From the NCBI RefSeq assembly GCF_006874475.1, contig NZ_VIRM01000001.1, positions 124,001-188,000 on the forward strand: a stretch of DNA of 64,000 bases. The letters run 5' to 3'. Source of the stretch: Microbispora hainanensis. GTDB taxonomy: Bacteria; Actinomycetota; Actinomycetes; Streptosporangiales; Streptosporangiaceae. Made by a program: the position numbers and the translations under genes. Shown piece after piece: positions 51,761 to 60,650 of the stretch (the first letter of the stretch is position 1; each line of letters opens with the position of its first letter). The notes beneath the pieces are model-generated. The model saw nothing but the letters and a program-made list of their open reading frames with translations. It did no database searches and was not told the DNA's origin.

Positions 51761-54070
51761 TCACCCGAACGGGTTGAAGGGCGCGTCGCCGCCACCCGGA
51801 CCGCGGCCACCGCCGGGCCCGCCACCGTGCCCACCGCCACGACCGTTGCCGAAGCCGTCGCCGCCGCGTCCGCCTCCGCGACCGTCACCGGGTCCGTCGC
51901 CATCGCCCCGCTCGGACTTCGGCTTCGGCGGGGGAGCGCACTGGTGGGCGCAGCCGCCGAACCTCCCCATGTCCGGCTTGACGAACGACGAGGGTTCGAC
52001 GCCCTTGAGCGCCGTCAGGAAGGTCTCCTTCCAGATCGGGCCGGGGATGCTGGCCCCGAAGACCGAGCCGTACGACCGGCCGCCGATGACGCGGTTGCTC
52101 AGCGGGTAGCGGACCGGGCCGCGCGGGTCGCCGAGGCTGACCGCGCCCGCCAGGTCGGGGGTGAATCCGGCGAACCAGACGGTGCGGGAGACGTCGCCCG
52201 TACCGGTCTTGCCGGCCGCGTCCCTGCCGATGCCGCCGACGCCGGACATGGTGCCCTTGGTGAACACACCCGACAGGATGTTCGTGGCCGCGTCGGCGAC
52301 CTCGGCCTCGACGACCTGCTTGCACTTGGGCTTGAACGAGGTCACCTTGTTGAAGCGGTCGGTGATCTCGGTGATGGCCATCGGCGCGCAGTACTTGCCG
52401 CGGGCGCCGAGCGTCGCGTACGCCGTGGCGACGGTGACCGGGTCCATCTCGTTGAAGCCGAGCGTGAACGGCTCGAACTCCTGGAGCTTGCCGCCGTCGG
52501 CGCGCTTGATGCCGAAGTCCTTGGCGGTCTTGACGACGTCGCAGAGGCCGACCTTCTGCTCAAGGGTGAGGAAGAAGGTGTTGACCGAGCCCCACGTGCC
52601 GGTCTGCAGGGTCAGGAACCCGCCGTGGCCCTCCGCGTTGTGCAGCGGGGTCTTGATGTCGCCGACGTTGTTGCCCTTGCAGTCCTTGAACGCCGAGTAA
52701 CTGGGCGCCGTGTAGGTGCTGCCGACGTTGAAGCCGTCTTTGAACTTGTAGCCTTCCTTCAGCGCCGTGACCAGCGTGAACATCTTGAACGTCGATCCGG
52801 CCTGGAAGCCCGTGCCGCCGCCGTGCGCGGCGTCCGCGACGACGTTGATCGACATCTCGTTCTTCTTCTTGCTGGTGCCGAACTTCCGGCTGGAGGCCAT
52901 CGCCTTGACGGCTCCGGTGCCGGGCTCGACGAGCGCCTCGGAGGCGACCGGCTTGTCGCTCGGGAAGACGTACTTCTTGATGGCCTTCTCCGCGGCCTTC
53001 TGCATCTTCGGGTCGAGCGTGGTCCTGATCGTCAGGCCGCCGCGGGCCAGGAAGTCCTGCCGGGCCTTCTGCGTCTTGCCGAACTGCGAATCGTTGAGGA
53101 TCTCGTTGCGCACGTACAGGCAGAAGTACGGGTATTCGCTCTCCTCGCAGCCGCCGGGGATCTCCTTGTCCTTCCACCCCAGCTTCTTCTTCTTGGCCGC
53201 GTCGCGCTCGGCCTGGGTGATGATGTGCAGCTCTTCCATGCGGTCGAGCACGACGTTGCGCCGGGCCAGCAGCCGGTCGCGGAACTCCTTGCCCCGGTTG
53301 GGGTCGGTGGCGTTCGGGTCCTGTACGGCTCCCGCCAGCGTGGCGGCCTCGGCCAGGTTCAGCTCAGAGGCGTGCTTGCCGAAGAAGCGCTTGGACGCCG
53401 CCTCGATGCCGTACGCGCTGGCGCCGAAGTAGGCGATGTTGAGATAGCGGTTGAGGATCTCGTCCTTGCTGTACTTCTGCTCGATCCCCATCGCGTAGCG
53501 GATCTCGTTGAGCTTGCGGCCGACGGTCGGCGCGACGGCGGCGGCCTTCTGCTCGTCGGTCTCCGCCTTGTTGTACAGCACCTGCTTCACGTACTGCTGG
53601 GTGATGGACGAGCCGCCCTGCGTGACCCCGCCCGTGGTGATGTTCCTGACCAGGGCGCGGGTGGTGCCCTCGACGTCGAGCGGGCCGTGTTCGTAGAAGC
53701 GGAAGTCCTCGATCGCCACGATCGCTTTCCGCATGATCGGCGCGATACGGTCCATCGGGACCGATTCCCGGTTCTCGAAGTAGAACTGGGCGATCTGCTT
53801 GCCGTGCGCGTCGAGCAGGACCGTCTTCTCGGGAAGCGGCGGTTCGTCGAGCTTCGCCGGCTTGAGGCTCAGCGTCTCGATGCTCGATTTGACCGTGACG
53901 CCGGCCCCGCCCACGGCGGGTAGCGCAATCGCCGCCGCCAGCACTCCCGCGACGCCCGCGGCGCCGACGAGGCGCAGGGCAGCACCTGTCCGGGATGCCA
54001 GAGATTTGCCGTGAGCTTGCACGGATCCAAGGGTACGTCCGTTTGGTGACTCTCCCGGCATCGACTTCAC
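51761..54070 (-). CDS. bifunctional class A penicillin-binding protein
   Basis: A 769-residue membrane protein: one N-terminal helix (about 32-55), a GT51 glycosyltransferase domain (EDFRFYEHGPLD; GGSSITQQYVKQ) and a transpeptidase domain with SxxK GSTFKM, SxN SVN and KTG AGKTGTGD. It polymerises and cross-links peptidoglycan outside the membrane. The C-terminus is a Gly/Arg/Asp-rich low-complexity tail of about 55 residues instead of PASTA domains. GTG 54070 may be leaderless (taatgc six bases before it). It lies divergent from wblA, as in Streptomyces. Confidence 0.93.
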   Translation of the reverse strand: MKSMPGESPNGRTLGSVQAHGKSLASRTGAALRLVGAAGVAGVLAAAIALPAVGGAGVTVKSSIETLSLKPAKLDEPPLPEKTVLLDAHGKQIAQFYFENRESVPMDRIAPIMRKAIVAIEDFRFYEHGPLDVEGTTRALVRNITTGGVTQGGSSITQQYVKQVLYNKAETDEQKAAAVAPTVGRKLNEIRYAMGIEQKYSKDEILNRYLNIAYFGASAYGIEAASKRFFGKHASELNLAEAATLAGAVQDPNATDPNRGKEFRDRLLARRNVVLDRMEELHIITQAERDAAKKKKLGWKDKEIPGGCEESEYPYFCLYVRNEILNDSQFGKTQKARQDFLARGGLTIRTTLDPKMQKAAEKAIKKYVFPSDKPVASEALVEPGTGAVKAMASSRKFGTSKKKNEMSINVVADAAHGGGTGFQAGSTFKMFTLVTALKEGYKFKDGFNVGSTYTAPSYSAFKDCKGNNVGDIKTPLHNAEGHGGFLTLQTGTWGSVNTFFLTLEQKVGLCDVVKTAKDFGIKRADGGKLQEFEPFTLGFNEMDPVTVATAYATLGARGKYCAPMAITEITDRFNKVTSFKPKCKQVVEAEVADAATNILSGVFTKGTMSGVGGIGRDAAGKTGTGDVSRTVWFAGFTPDLAGAVSLGDPRGPVRYPLSNRVIGGRSYGSVFGASIPGPIWKETFLTALKGVEPSSFVKPDMGRFGGCAHQCAPPPKPKSERGDGDGPGDGRGGGRGGDGFGNGRGGGHGGGPGGGRGPGGGDAPFNPFG

Positions 54071-54280
54071 AGGTCCGCATTACCCTTCGGCGGGGAGGAC
54101 TAGTCATTCCCGGCCACATGGCCTGACATGACCATGCAGGAATTTGGTCCCCCCGGGGTATGTCGGTTCGATCGTTTCGTTGCGTACTTTCTCCTCTGCG
54201 GCTACTGCAACCAGGAGGCCCGACGCCCGCGCCCGTCGGCCGAAACGACGACTGACCACCTAAGGGGAGTGGGGTCGAAC

Positions 54281-54577
54281 ATGTGGATCACGGATTGGAC
54301 CTCCCGTGCCGCCTGCCGAGGTGCGGATCCTGACGCACTCTTCGTGCAAGGCGCCGCCCAGAACCGGGCAAAGCTCATCTGCCGTGGATGCCCCGTCCGT
54401 ACCGAATGCCTCGCCGATGCGCTGGACAACCGCATCGAGTTCGGGGTGTGGGGCGGGATGACGGAGCGGGAACGGCGTGCGCTGCTCAGGCGCAGGCCGG
54501 ATGTGGAGTCCTGGCGGGACCTGCTGGAGTCCGCCAAGGAAGAGTACGAGCGCACCAACGAGCTGATCGCCGGCTGA
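54281..54577 (+). CDS. wblA: WhiB-family regulator WblA
   Basis: The 98-residue protein has the four Fe-S cysteines of WhiB proteins (AACRG, LICRGCPVRTEC), the GVWGG turn and the basic TERERRALLRRRP tail that contacts DNA or sigma factor. The segment DALFVQGAAQNRAK and the neighbourhood (PBP on one side, two ArsA ATPases on the other) identify it as WblA, a pleiotropic regulator of development and secondary metabolism in Streptomyces. ATG 54281 with aggggag upstream is the start; the 51-codon open extension is not part of the protein. Confidence 0.92.
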   Translation: MWITDWTSRAACRGADPDALFVQGAAQNRAKLICRGCPVRTECLADALDNRIEFGVWGGMTERERRALLRRRPDVESWRDLLESAKEEYERTNELIAG

Positions 54578-54586
54578 GCCCGGCGC

Positions 54587-54612
54587 GGCGTCCCGCGGCG
54601 AAGCGGGACGCC
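54587..54612. terminator. hairpin terminator of wblA
   Basis: Arms ggcgtcccgc/gcgggacgcc with a six-base loop lie 10 bp after the wblA stop. Confidence 0.75.
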
Positions 54613-54715
54613 GGACGTCGCGTCCTCAGGACGGATGTCCCGTCCGCAAAGGACGTCGCGTCTTCAGAAGACGTCGCGTCTTCGCAGGCGGACATCACGT
54701 CTTCAGGACGCGAGG
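54613..54715. repeat. imperfect tandem repeat (acgtcgcgtcttcag type)
   Basis: Five or six degenerate 15-18-bp units (ggacgtcgcgtcctca, agacgtcgcgtcttcg and similar) fill the convergent gap between wblA and the ArsA gene and reach its last codons. Confidence 0.7.
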
Positions 54716-55842
54716 AGTTGCCCGATCTGGCGAAGTCCCGCCAGATCGTGCACGTCCTCGGGCATCGCGGGCACCTGCGTGATGGGCACCGTCGGGTGCG
54801 CCGAGGTGAAGTGCTCCTGCTGACGCTGCTCCCGTGAGGCGAGCTGCATCCTTCCGGCGTGCAACCGCAGCACGGCCGCGGTGAGATCGTGCTCGCCCCT
54901 GGCGGCCAGGTCCTCGGCGGCGGCGGAGCTGCGCGCCGCCGACAGCGACGGCGCCAGTGGCCGGTGTACGCGGTTGACGACCAGCCCGGCCAGCGGCATG
55001 CGCTCGTCGGCCAGCCGCTCCACGAAGTAGGACGCCTCGCGCATCGCGTCGCGTTCCGGCGCGGCGACGACGAGGAACGCCGTACCCGGCGCCTGGAGCA
55101 GCCGGTAGGTCTGCTCGGCGCGCTGGCGGAAACCGCCGAACACCGCGTCGAGCGCGGTCACGAACATCTGGATGTCCCGCAGCACCTGGGCCCCGATGAC
55201 CTTGGTCAGGATGCCCGCGACCATGCCGAAACCGGCGTTGAGCAGCTTGAACGCGCTGCGCCCGCCTGCCTTGGCCGGCGCCGTGAGGATGCGGATCAGC
55301 CTGCCGTCCAGGAACCGGCCGAGGCGCTCGGGGGCGTCGAGGAAGTCGAGCGCCGACCGCGACGGCGGGGTGTCCACCACGATCAGGTCCCACTCGTTCG
55401 AGCGGCGCAGCTGGCCCAGCTTCTCCATGGCCATGTATTCCTGCGTGCCGGAGAAGCTGGACGACAACGACTGATAGAAGGGGTTCGTCAGGATCTGCTG
55501 GGCGCGCTCGGGATCGGCGTGGGCCTCGATGATCTCGTCGAAGGTCCGCTTCATGTCGAGCATCATGGCGTGCAGCTCGCCGCCGGCCTCTTCGGCGCCG
55601 TCCACGCCGTCGACGCGCCTGGGCGTGTTGTCGAGCTCGGTCAGGCCCATGGCCTGGGCCAGCCGCCTGGCGGGGTCCACGGTCAGGACGACCACCGAGC
55701 GGCCCCGCTCGGCGGCGCGCAGCCCGAGGGCGGCGGCCGTCGTGGTCTTGCCGACACCGCCCGAGCCGCAGCACACGATGATCCGGGTGTCCGGATCATC
55801 CAAGATCGCGTCGATGTCCAGCGCGGGCGCCGTCCTGGTCAC
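54703..55842 (-). CDS. ArsA/GET3-family ATPase (second of pair)
   Basis: The 379-residue P-loop ATPase has a deviant Walker A (CCGSGGVGKTTTAAALG, near residue 24), switch VVDTPPSRSALDFLDAPERL and TVDPARRLAQAMGL. It belongs to the ArsA/GET3 group but lacks an arsenical transporter and the Cys triad, so arsenic export is unlikely. Paired ArsA-like genes next to wblA are a conserved actinobacterial arrangement; their client is unknown. It follows the other ArsA gene by 52 bp and both probably form a heterodimer. Confidence 0.88.
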   Translation of the reverse strand: MTRTAPALDIDAILDDPDTRIIVCCGSGGVGKTTTAAALGLRAAERGRSVVVLTVDPARRLAQAMGLTELDNTPRRVDGVDGAEEAGGELHAMMLDMKRTFDEIIEAHADPERAQQILTNPFYQSLSSSFSGTQEYMAMEKLGQLRRSNEWDLIVVDTPPSRSALDFLDAPERLGRFLDGRLIRILTAPAKAGGRSAFKLLNAGFGMVAGILTKVIGAQVLRDIQMFVTALDAVFGGFRQRAEQTYRLLQAPGTAFLVVAAPERDAMREASYFVERLADERMPLAGLVVNRVHRPLAPSLSAARSSAAAEDLAARGEHDLTAAVLRLHAGRMQLASREQRQQEHFTSAHPTVPITQVPAMPEDVHDLAGLRQIGQLLAS

Positions 55843-55894
55843 AGCTCAGCCTTTCGCTCACTGATGCACTCATCTGATGCATTCGGTCGGAAGG

Positions 55895-56935
55895 TCACGC
55901 GGCGCCCTGGGCGCGCAGGGCGTCGGCCAGCTCGTAGAGCCCGGCCAGGTCGGCGCCGTCGGGCAGCAGCGGCAGGTCATACCGCGGCACGCCGGCCTCC
56001 TCCAGCGCGACGCGCTCGCGCTTTTCCAGCTCGGTCCGCAGGGCGTGCTCGGTCACCTCGCGGGCGAGCGCCTCGGCGACCGCGGGGGCCTGGGCCGTGG
56101 CGTCCGTCAGCCCGGCCGCCTTGAGGCCGAGTGCGAGCTCGGCGGAGTCGAACCGTCCCTGGGCGGCCGCCTCCAGCACGCCCTCGGGCAGCCCGGCGGG
56201 GCGCACCATGTTGACGAACACGCCGCCCACCGGCAGGCCGGTCGTACGCAGCTCCTCGATGCCGTCGAGCGTCTCCTGGACGGGCATCTCCTCCAGGAGC
56301 GTCACGAAGTGAACCGCCGTCTCGGGGGAGGCGAGGACGCCCCGCACCAGGTCGGCGTGGTTCTTGATGGGCCCGACCCGGGCCAGCCCGGCGACCTCCT
56401 GCGTCACGTTCAGGAATCGGGCGATCCGGCCGGTCGGGGGCGCGTCCATGACGATCGCGTCGTACACCCTGTGGCCCTGTTTGTCGCGGCGCCGTACGGC
56501 CTCGCTGGTCTTGCCGGTGACCAGGACGTCCCGCAGGCCGGGGGCGATGGTCGTGGCGAAGTCGACCACGCCCATGCGGGTCAGCGCCTTGCCCACGCGC
56601 TTGATGCCGTAGAACATCTCGAGATATTCGAGCATGGCCTCTTCGGGGTCGACGGCCAGCGCGTACACGTCCCCGCCGCCGGGGGCCACGGCGATCTTGC
56701 GCTCCTCGTACGGGAGCGGCGGCAGGTCGAACGCCTGGGCGATGCCCTGCCGTCCCTCGACCTCGACGAGCAGCACCTTGCGCCCGCCCGCGGCCAGGGC
56801 GAGCGCGAGCGCGGCGGCGACCGTCGTCTTCCCGGTGCCGCCCTTGCCGCTCACTATGTGCAGGCGCACGCCGTCCCAGTCGGTGTCACGGGCCTCCCCG
56901 TTGCTCCCGCCGCGACTGCCGGTCGGCTGACTCAC
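55895..56935 (-). CDS. ArsA/GET3-family ATPase (first of pair)
   Basis: The 346-residue ATPase has Walker A VSGKGGTGKTTVAAALA with the signature Lys, VEVEGRQGIAQAFDLPPLPYEERKI in outline and MDAPPTGRIARFLNVTQEV as switch region. GTG 56935 is set by ggaggagg upstream. It is the first gene of the two-gene operon. Role in membrane-protein targeting or cell-envelope development is speculation; no transporter is encoded nearby. Confidence 0.88.
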   Translation of the reverse strand: MSQPTGSRGGSNGEARDTDWDGVRLHIVSGKGGTGKTTVAAALALALAAGGRKVLLVEVEGRQGIAQAFDLPPLPYEERKIAVAPGGGDVYALAVDPEEAMLEYLEMFYGIKRVGKALTRMGVVDFATTIAPGLRDVLVTGKTSEAVRRRDKQGHRVYDAIVMDAPPTGRIARFLNVTQEVAGLARVGPIKNHADLVRGVLASPETAVHFVTLLEEMPVQETLDGIEELRTTGLPVGGVFVNMVRPAGLPEGVLEAAAQGRFDSAELALGLKAAGLTDATAQAPAVAEALAREVTEHALRTELEKRERVALEEAGVPRYDLPLLPDGADLAGLYELADALRAQGAA

Positions 56936-57163
56936 CGTGCCTCCTCCGGACGGCCGGCGAGATCGCGTCCGCGGATCGTCGCGCGGTGGTTCCCGTCGGC
57001 GTGCCTGCTCCACTCGCCCACGTGAGGAAGGCTACCCAAGGGTCACCTGCCGATTCGCGGGGGTCGTCCACAGCCTGAACCCGATGTACGGCTTGCGCGT
57101 GGATCGGGTAATAGTTCGTCAATGGGCGCTTGCCCGGCTGGGCCGGCGAAGGAGATGCCGGCC

Positions 57164-57256
57164 GTGGAGCCGGTGCTGTTGGCGCTGCTCGTCGTCCTGG
57201 GTTTCGCGTTCCTGAGCGTCCCCGGCGTGCCGCGCATCGATAGCCTTTGCCCATGA
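57164..57256 (+). CDS. possible 30-residue membrane mini-protein
   Basis: A GTG with ggag nine bases upstream opens VEPVLLALLVVLGFAFLSVPG..., a single hydrophobic helix, and its stop overlaps the DUF4177 start as ATGA. The otherwise gene-free stretch 56936-57163 shows only the ArsA promoter side. Overlap and helix make it plausible but it may be chance. Confidence 0.3.
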   Translation: MEPVLLALLVVLGFAFLSVPGVPRIDSLCP

Positions 57257-57405
57257 CCAAGTGGGAATACGTCACCGTGCCGTTGCTCACGCACGCCACG
57301 AAGCAGATTCTGGACAACTGGGGCGAAGACGGGTGGGAGCTCGTCTCGGTCATTCCGGGGCCCAACCCCGAGCAGCTCGTCGCCTACATGAAGCGGCCGA
57401 AGTGA
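57253..57405 (+). CDS. DUF4177-family small protein
   Basis: The 50-residue product MTKWEYVTVPLLTHATKQ...DNWGEDGWELVSVIPG is a complete DUF4177-type protein, the short form that precedes RidA in this block of actinobacterial genomes. No Shine-Dalgarno is seen, but a tagcct hexamer six bases upstream fits a leaderless transcript. The stop overlaps the RidA ATG (TGATG), so the two are coupled. Confidence 0.88.
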   Translation: MTKWEYVTVPLLTHATKQILDNWGEDGWELVSVIPGPNPEQLVAYMKRPK

Positions 57406-57866
57406 TGGCCACCCCGGAGGAGCGGCTCGCCGAGCTCGGGCTCACGCTGCCCGAGGTCGTGCCCCCGCTGGCCGCGTACGTGCCCGCCGTACGGACGGGC
57501 GACCTCGTCTACACCTCGGGCCAGCTTCCGCTCGTGAAGGGCGAGCTGGGCGTCACCGGCAAGGTCGGCGCGGAGGTCTCGGCCGAGGAGGCCAAGGAGC
57601 AGGCGCGCATCTGCGCGGTCAACGCCCTGGCGGCCATCAAGGCGCTGGTGGGTGACCTGTCGCAGGTCGTGCGGATCGTGAAGGTGGTCGGGTTCGTCGC
57701 GAGCGCTCCCGGTTTCACCGGGCAGCCGCAGGTCGTCAACGGTGCCAGCGAACTGGTCGGCGAGGTGTTCGGCGAGGCGGGCAAGCACGCGAGGAGCGCG
57801 GTCGGCGTCGCGGTCCTCCCGCTCGACGCACCGGTCGAGGTGGAGGTCATCGCGGAGGTCCGCTGA
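57405..57866 (+). CDS. RidA-family enamine/imine deaminase
   Basis: The 153-residue product has the RidA/YjgF pattern (RTGDLVYTSGQLPLVKGEL; QVVRIVKVVGFVAS; RSAVGVAVLPLDAPVEVEVIAEV). The family hydrolyses reactive enamines such as 2-aminoacrylate formed by PLP enzymes. This is the longer actinobacterial subgroup, and the usual catalytic Arg of the C-terminal motif should be compared. Coupled to the DUF4177 gene. Confidence 0.9.
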   Translation: MATPEERLAELGLTLPEVVPPLAAYVPAVRTGDLVYTSGQLPLVKGELGVTGKVGAEVSAEEAKEQARICAVNALAAIKALVGDLSQVVRIVKVVGFVASAPGFTGQPQVVNGASELVGEVFGEAGKHARSAVGVAVLPLDAPVEVEVIAEVR

Positions 57867-57958
57867 CCGTACGGCCGGCCGGAACCGGGGTTTGCGGTTC
57901 CGCGAACGCGTGGGAGAGCATGGGGGCCGGTCGACCGATTGTTGTTCTGGAGGGCCTC

Positions 57959-58831
57959 ATGGGGTTTCCGCTGCCCGGCGAGGTCGGCGAGCGGGCGCGG
58001 GAGATCCTCGCCGGCCGCCTGGCCCCCGTCCCCGCCAGGGACGCGGCCACCGTGGTGCTGCTGCGTGACGACCCCCTGGAGGTGTACCTCCTCAGGCGCA
58101 AGGTCACGATGGCCTTCGCCGCCGGCGCCTATGTGTTCCCCGGTGGATCGGTCGACCCCCGGGACGCCGACCACACCGTGGCCTGGGCGGGCCCGTCGCC
58201 CGCCGAGTGGGGCGAGGTCTTCCGGGCCGGCGAGAGCACGGCCCGGGGCCTCGTCTGCGCCGCCGTACGCGAGACGTTCGAGGAGTCGGGCGTGCTCCTG
58301 GCCGGACCCGGCCGGGACACGGTGGTCACGGACACGACGGGCCCGGACTGGGAGGCCGACCGCCTCGCGCTGATCGCGCGCACGCTGTCGTTCGCCGAGT
58401 TCCTCGACCGGCGGGGTCTCGTGCTCAGGTCCGACCTGCTCAAGGCGTGGGCGCACTGGATCACGCCCATCGTGGAGCCCCGGCGCTTCGACACCCGCTT
58501 CTTCGTGGCGGCCCTGCCCCCCGGGCAGCGTACGCGTGACGTGGGCGGGGAGGCGTCGGACGTGGCCTGGATGCGGCCGGGTGACGCGCTGGCCGCCGTG
58601 AGGGCGGGGACGGCGCACATGCTGCCGCCCACCTTCCGGACGCTGGCCGAGATGGCGGCGTTCGAGTCGGCCGGTGACGTGCTCGCCTGTCCCCGGTCGA
58701 TCACCACCGTCCTGCCGGAGGCCGCCGAGGTGGGCGGGCGGATGGTGCTGATGATCCCCGAGACGATTCCGGAGTCGATCTCCGAGTCGATCTCCGAGTC
58801 GAATCCCGACGCAGGAAGGACGGGCGAGTGA
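57959..58831 (+). CDS. NUDIX hydrolase
   Basis: The 290-residue protein carries a split NUDIX box: the Gly of FPGGSVD and, after an insertion of about 35 residues, RETFEESG, which matches REx2EExG. It hydrolyses a nucleoside-diphosphate-linked substrate; NUDT19-like CoA-type members share the insertion. ATG 57959 has ggagg six bases upstream and is preferred to ATG 57920. The C-terminus repeats IPE/ISES units from a 12-bp tandem repeat (58764-58800). It overlaps the next gene by GTGA. Confidence 0.88.
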   Translation: MGFPLPGEVGERAREILAGRLAPVPARDAATVVLLRDDPLEVYLLRRKVTMAFAAGAYVFPGGSVDPRDADHTVAWAGPSPAEWGEVFRAGESTARGLVCAAVRETFEESGVLLAGPGRDTVVTDTTGPDWEADRLALIARTLSFAEFLDRRGLVLRSDLLKAWAHWITPIVEPRRFDTRFFVAALPPGQRTRDVGGEASDVAWMRPGDALAAVRAGTAHMLPPTFRTLAEMAAFESAGDVLACPRSITTVLPEAAEVGGRMVLMIPETIPESISESISESNPDAGRTGE

Positions 58832-59631
58832 GCGGGCTGCGCATCCCCGGACCGGACACCTCCGGCGGTCTCGACGGCGCGGGCACGGCGAGCGCCGTGA
58901 ACGTGCTGGCGCCCAACCCGTCGCCGATGACCCTCGACGGCACCAACACGTGGATCGTCGGCGGGGCGGACGCCGTACTGGTGGTGGATCCCGGCCCGGA
59001 CGACGAGGCGCACCTGCGGCGGGTCGCCGAGCGGGTGGACGGCCGCCGGGTGACCGCCGTCCTGCTCACGCACGGCCACCCCGACCACAGCGAGGGCGCG
59101 GCGACGCTCGCGCGGATGCTCGGCGCGCCGGTGCGGGCGCTCGACCCACGCCTCCGCCTGGGCGAGGAGGGGCTGGCCGACGGCGACGTGGTGACGGCGG
59201 GCGACGTGGAGGTCCGGGTCGTCGGCACGCCCGGGCACTCGTTCGACTCGCTGTGCTTCTGGCTGCCCGGAGACCGGGCGATCCTGACCGGCGACACGAT
59301 CCTCGGCCGGGGGACGACCGTCATCGCAGCCGACGGGGACCTCGGCGACTACCTGCGCAGCCTCGACAGGCTCAGGCAGGGCGCCGAGATGCTGGAGGCC
59401 ACGGTGCTGCTGCCCGGACACGGGCCCGTCCTGCCCGATCCGTCCGCAGTGCTCGACGCGTACATCGCCCACCGGCGCGAGCGGCTCGAGCAGATCCGCG
59501 AGGCGATCCGCAGGGGCGCGAGAGACGCACGCGAGATCGTCGAGATGGTCTACGCCGACGTGGACCGGTCACTGTGGCAGGCCGCCGAGATGTCGGTGGC
59601 GGCCCAGCTCAACTACCTCAAGACGCTCTAG
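58828..59631 (+). CDS. metallo-beta-lactamase-fold hydrolase
   Basis: The 267-residue protein has the zinc motif THGHPDHSEGA (HxHxDH), later GTPGHS, TGDTILG and LLPGHGPV, plus an LACTB2-like helical C-terminal region. These enzymes hydrolyse thioester, RNA or related bonds; specificity is unknown. GTG start overlaps the NUDIX stop; its end overlaps the crp stop region by 4 bp on the opposite strand. Confidence 0.9.
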   Translation: MSGLRIPGPDTSGGLDGAGTASAVNVLAPNPSPMTLDGTNTWIVGGADAVLVVDPGPDDEAHLRRVAERVDGRRVTAVLLTHGHPDHSEGAATLARMLGAPVRALDPRLRLGEEGLADGDVVTAGDVEVRVVGTPGHSFDSLCFWLPGDRAILTGDTILGRGTTVIAADGDLGDYLRSLDRLRQGAEMLEATVLLPGHGPVLPDPSAVLDAYIAHRRERLEQIREAIRRGARDAREIVEMVYADVDRSLWQAAEMSVAAQLNYLKTL

Positions 59632-60308
59632 CGGGAGCGGTTGAAGAGCCGCTCCCTGTCCATGATCACCACGGCCTTGGCCTCGATGCGCAGCCAGCCG
59701 CGCTGGGCGAAGTCGGCCAGGGCCTTGTTGACCGTCTCCCGCGAGGCGCCCACGAGCTGGGCGAGCTCCTCCTGGGTGAGGTCGTGGTGCACCCGGATGC
59801 CGTCGTCGGTCTTCTGCCCGAAGCGGTCGGCCAGGTCGAGGAGCTGCTTGGCGACACGGCCGGGGACGTCGGTGAAGACCAGGTCCGCGAGCACGTCGTT
59901 GGTGCGGCGCAGCCGCTGGGCCAGGGCGCGCAGCAGGTGGAGGGCGACCTCGGGCCGGCCGGTCAGCCACGGCCTCAGGTCGTCGTGGCCGAGCCCGGCC
60001 AGGCGCACATCGGTCAGCGCGATGGCCGAGGCCGTACGCGGGCGGGGGTCGAACAGCGACAGCTCGCCGAACATCTCGCCGGGGCCGAGCACGCTCAGCA
60101 GGTTCTCCCGGCCGTCCGGAGCGGTGCGCGCCAGCTTGATCTTGCCTTCGAGCACCACGTAGAGCCGGTCGCCCGTCTCGTTCTCACTGAAGAGGGTGCG
60201 GCCCTTGGGCAGCTCCACCTCGGTGATGCTCGTACGCAGAGCCGCGGCGCTCTCGCGGTCGAGCGCGGAGAACAGCGGCGCCTTGCTCAGTACTTCCTCG
60301 GTGCTCAC
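59628..60308 (-). CDS. crp: Crp/Fnr-family global regulator
   Basis: The 226-residue protein has a cyclic-nucleotide-binding domain (GEMFGELSLFDPRPRTASA) and a winged HTH (LTQEELAQLVGASRETVNKALADFAQRGWL). Sequence and position (next to nth and the NUDIX/MBL pair) match Streptomyces Crp, which controls germination, development and antibiotic synthesis. No own operator was searched for; the 342-bp upstream gap is long enough for autoregulation. Confidence 0.92.
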   Translation of the reverse strand: MSTEEVLSKAPLFSALDRESAAALRTSITEVELPKGRTLFSENETGDRLYVVLEGKIKLARTAPDGRENLLSVLGPGEMFGELSLFDPRPRTASAIALTDVRLAGLGHDDLRPWLTGRPEVALHLLRALAQRLRRTNDVLADLVFTDVPGRVAKQLLDLADRFGQKTDDGIRVHHDLTQEELAQLVGASRETVNKALADFAQRGWLRIEAKAVVIMDRERLFNRSR

Positions 60309-60435
60309 GGTGCCTCCTTGCTGCGGGCGCGCTCGGTCGCCGGCTCCGTGCTAGCCATTGTGACCCACGCCTTCCACGACGTATTGCGGGGTGTCCCGTT
60401 ACGTCGCATGGGCGTGGCTCCCGGCTCACACTCGT

Positions 60436-60513
60436 GTGCGTCGTGCCTGGCGAAACAACACAATCTTGGCGGAAACCTATCCTTACGCCCATTGCGCGCT
60501 CGACCGGCTCGGG
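60436..60513 (+). pseudogene. degenerate copy of the nth 5' region
   Basis: The sequence reads VRRAWRNNTILAETYPYAHCALD, against [23 protein letters not shown] in the intact nth gene 215 bp downstream. Fifteen or more identical positions in a row-like match cannot be chance. It lies in the crp/nth gap, is less GC-rich, and has no start or continuation, so it is a partial duplication or a relic of an older nth. The rest of 60309-60650 shows no gene. Confidence 0.7.
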
Positions 60514-60650
60514 CGGCCGGTCGTCCCCCTACCGGCACAGTGTATTGCGCAGCGTAGGGACAAATTGGCAAATACAGGCTGGATATGTGGCATGTGTGGC
60601 AAGCCATGACCAGGGAGCGGACCGGGGACGCGAGGCCCTACGCTTGCGGC

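Noticed and set aside
54128-54280. N-terminal extension of WblA
   Set aside because: The 51 extra residues have no counterpart in the family and a good RBS precedes ATG 54281.
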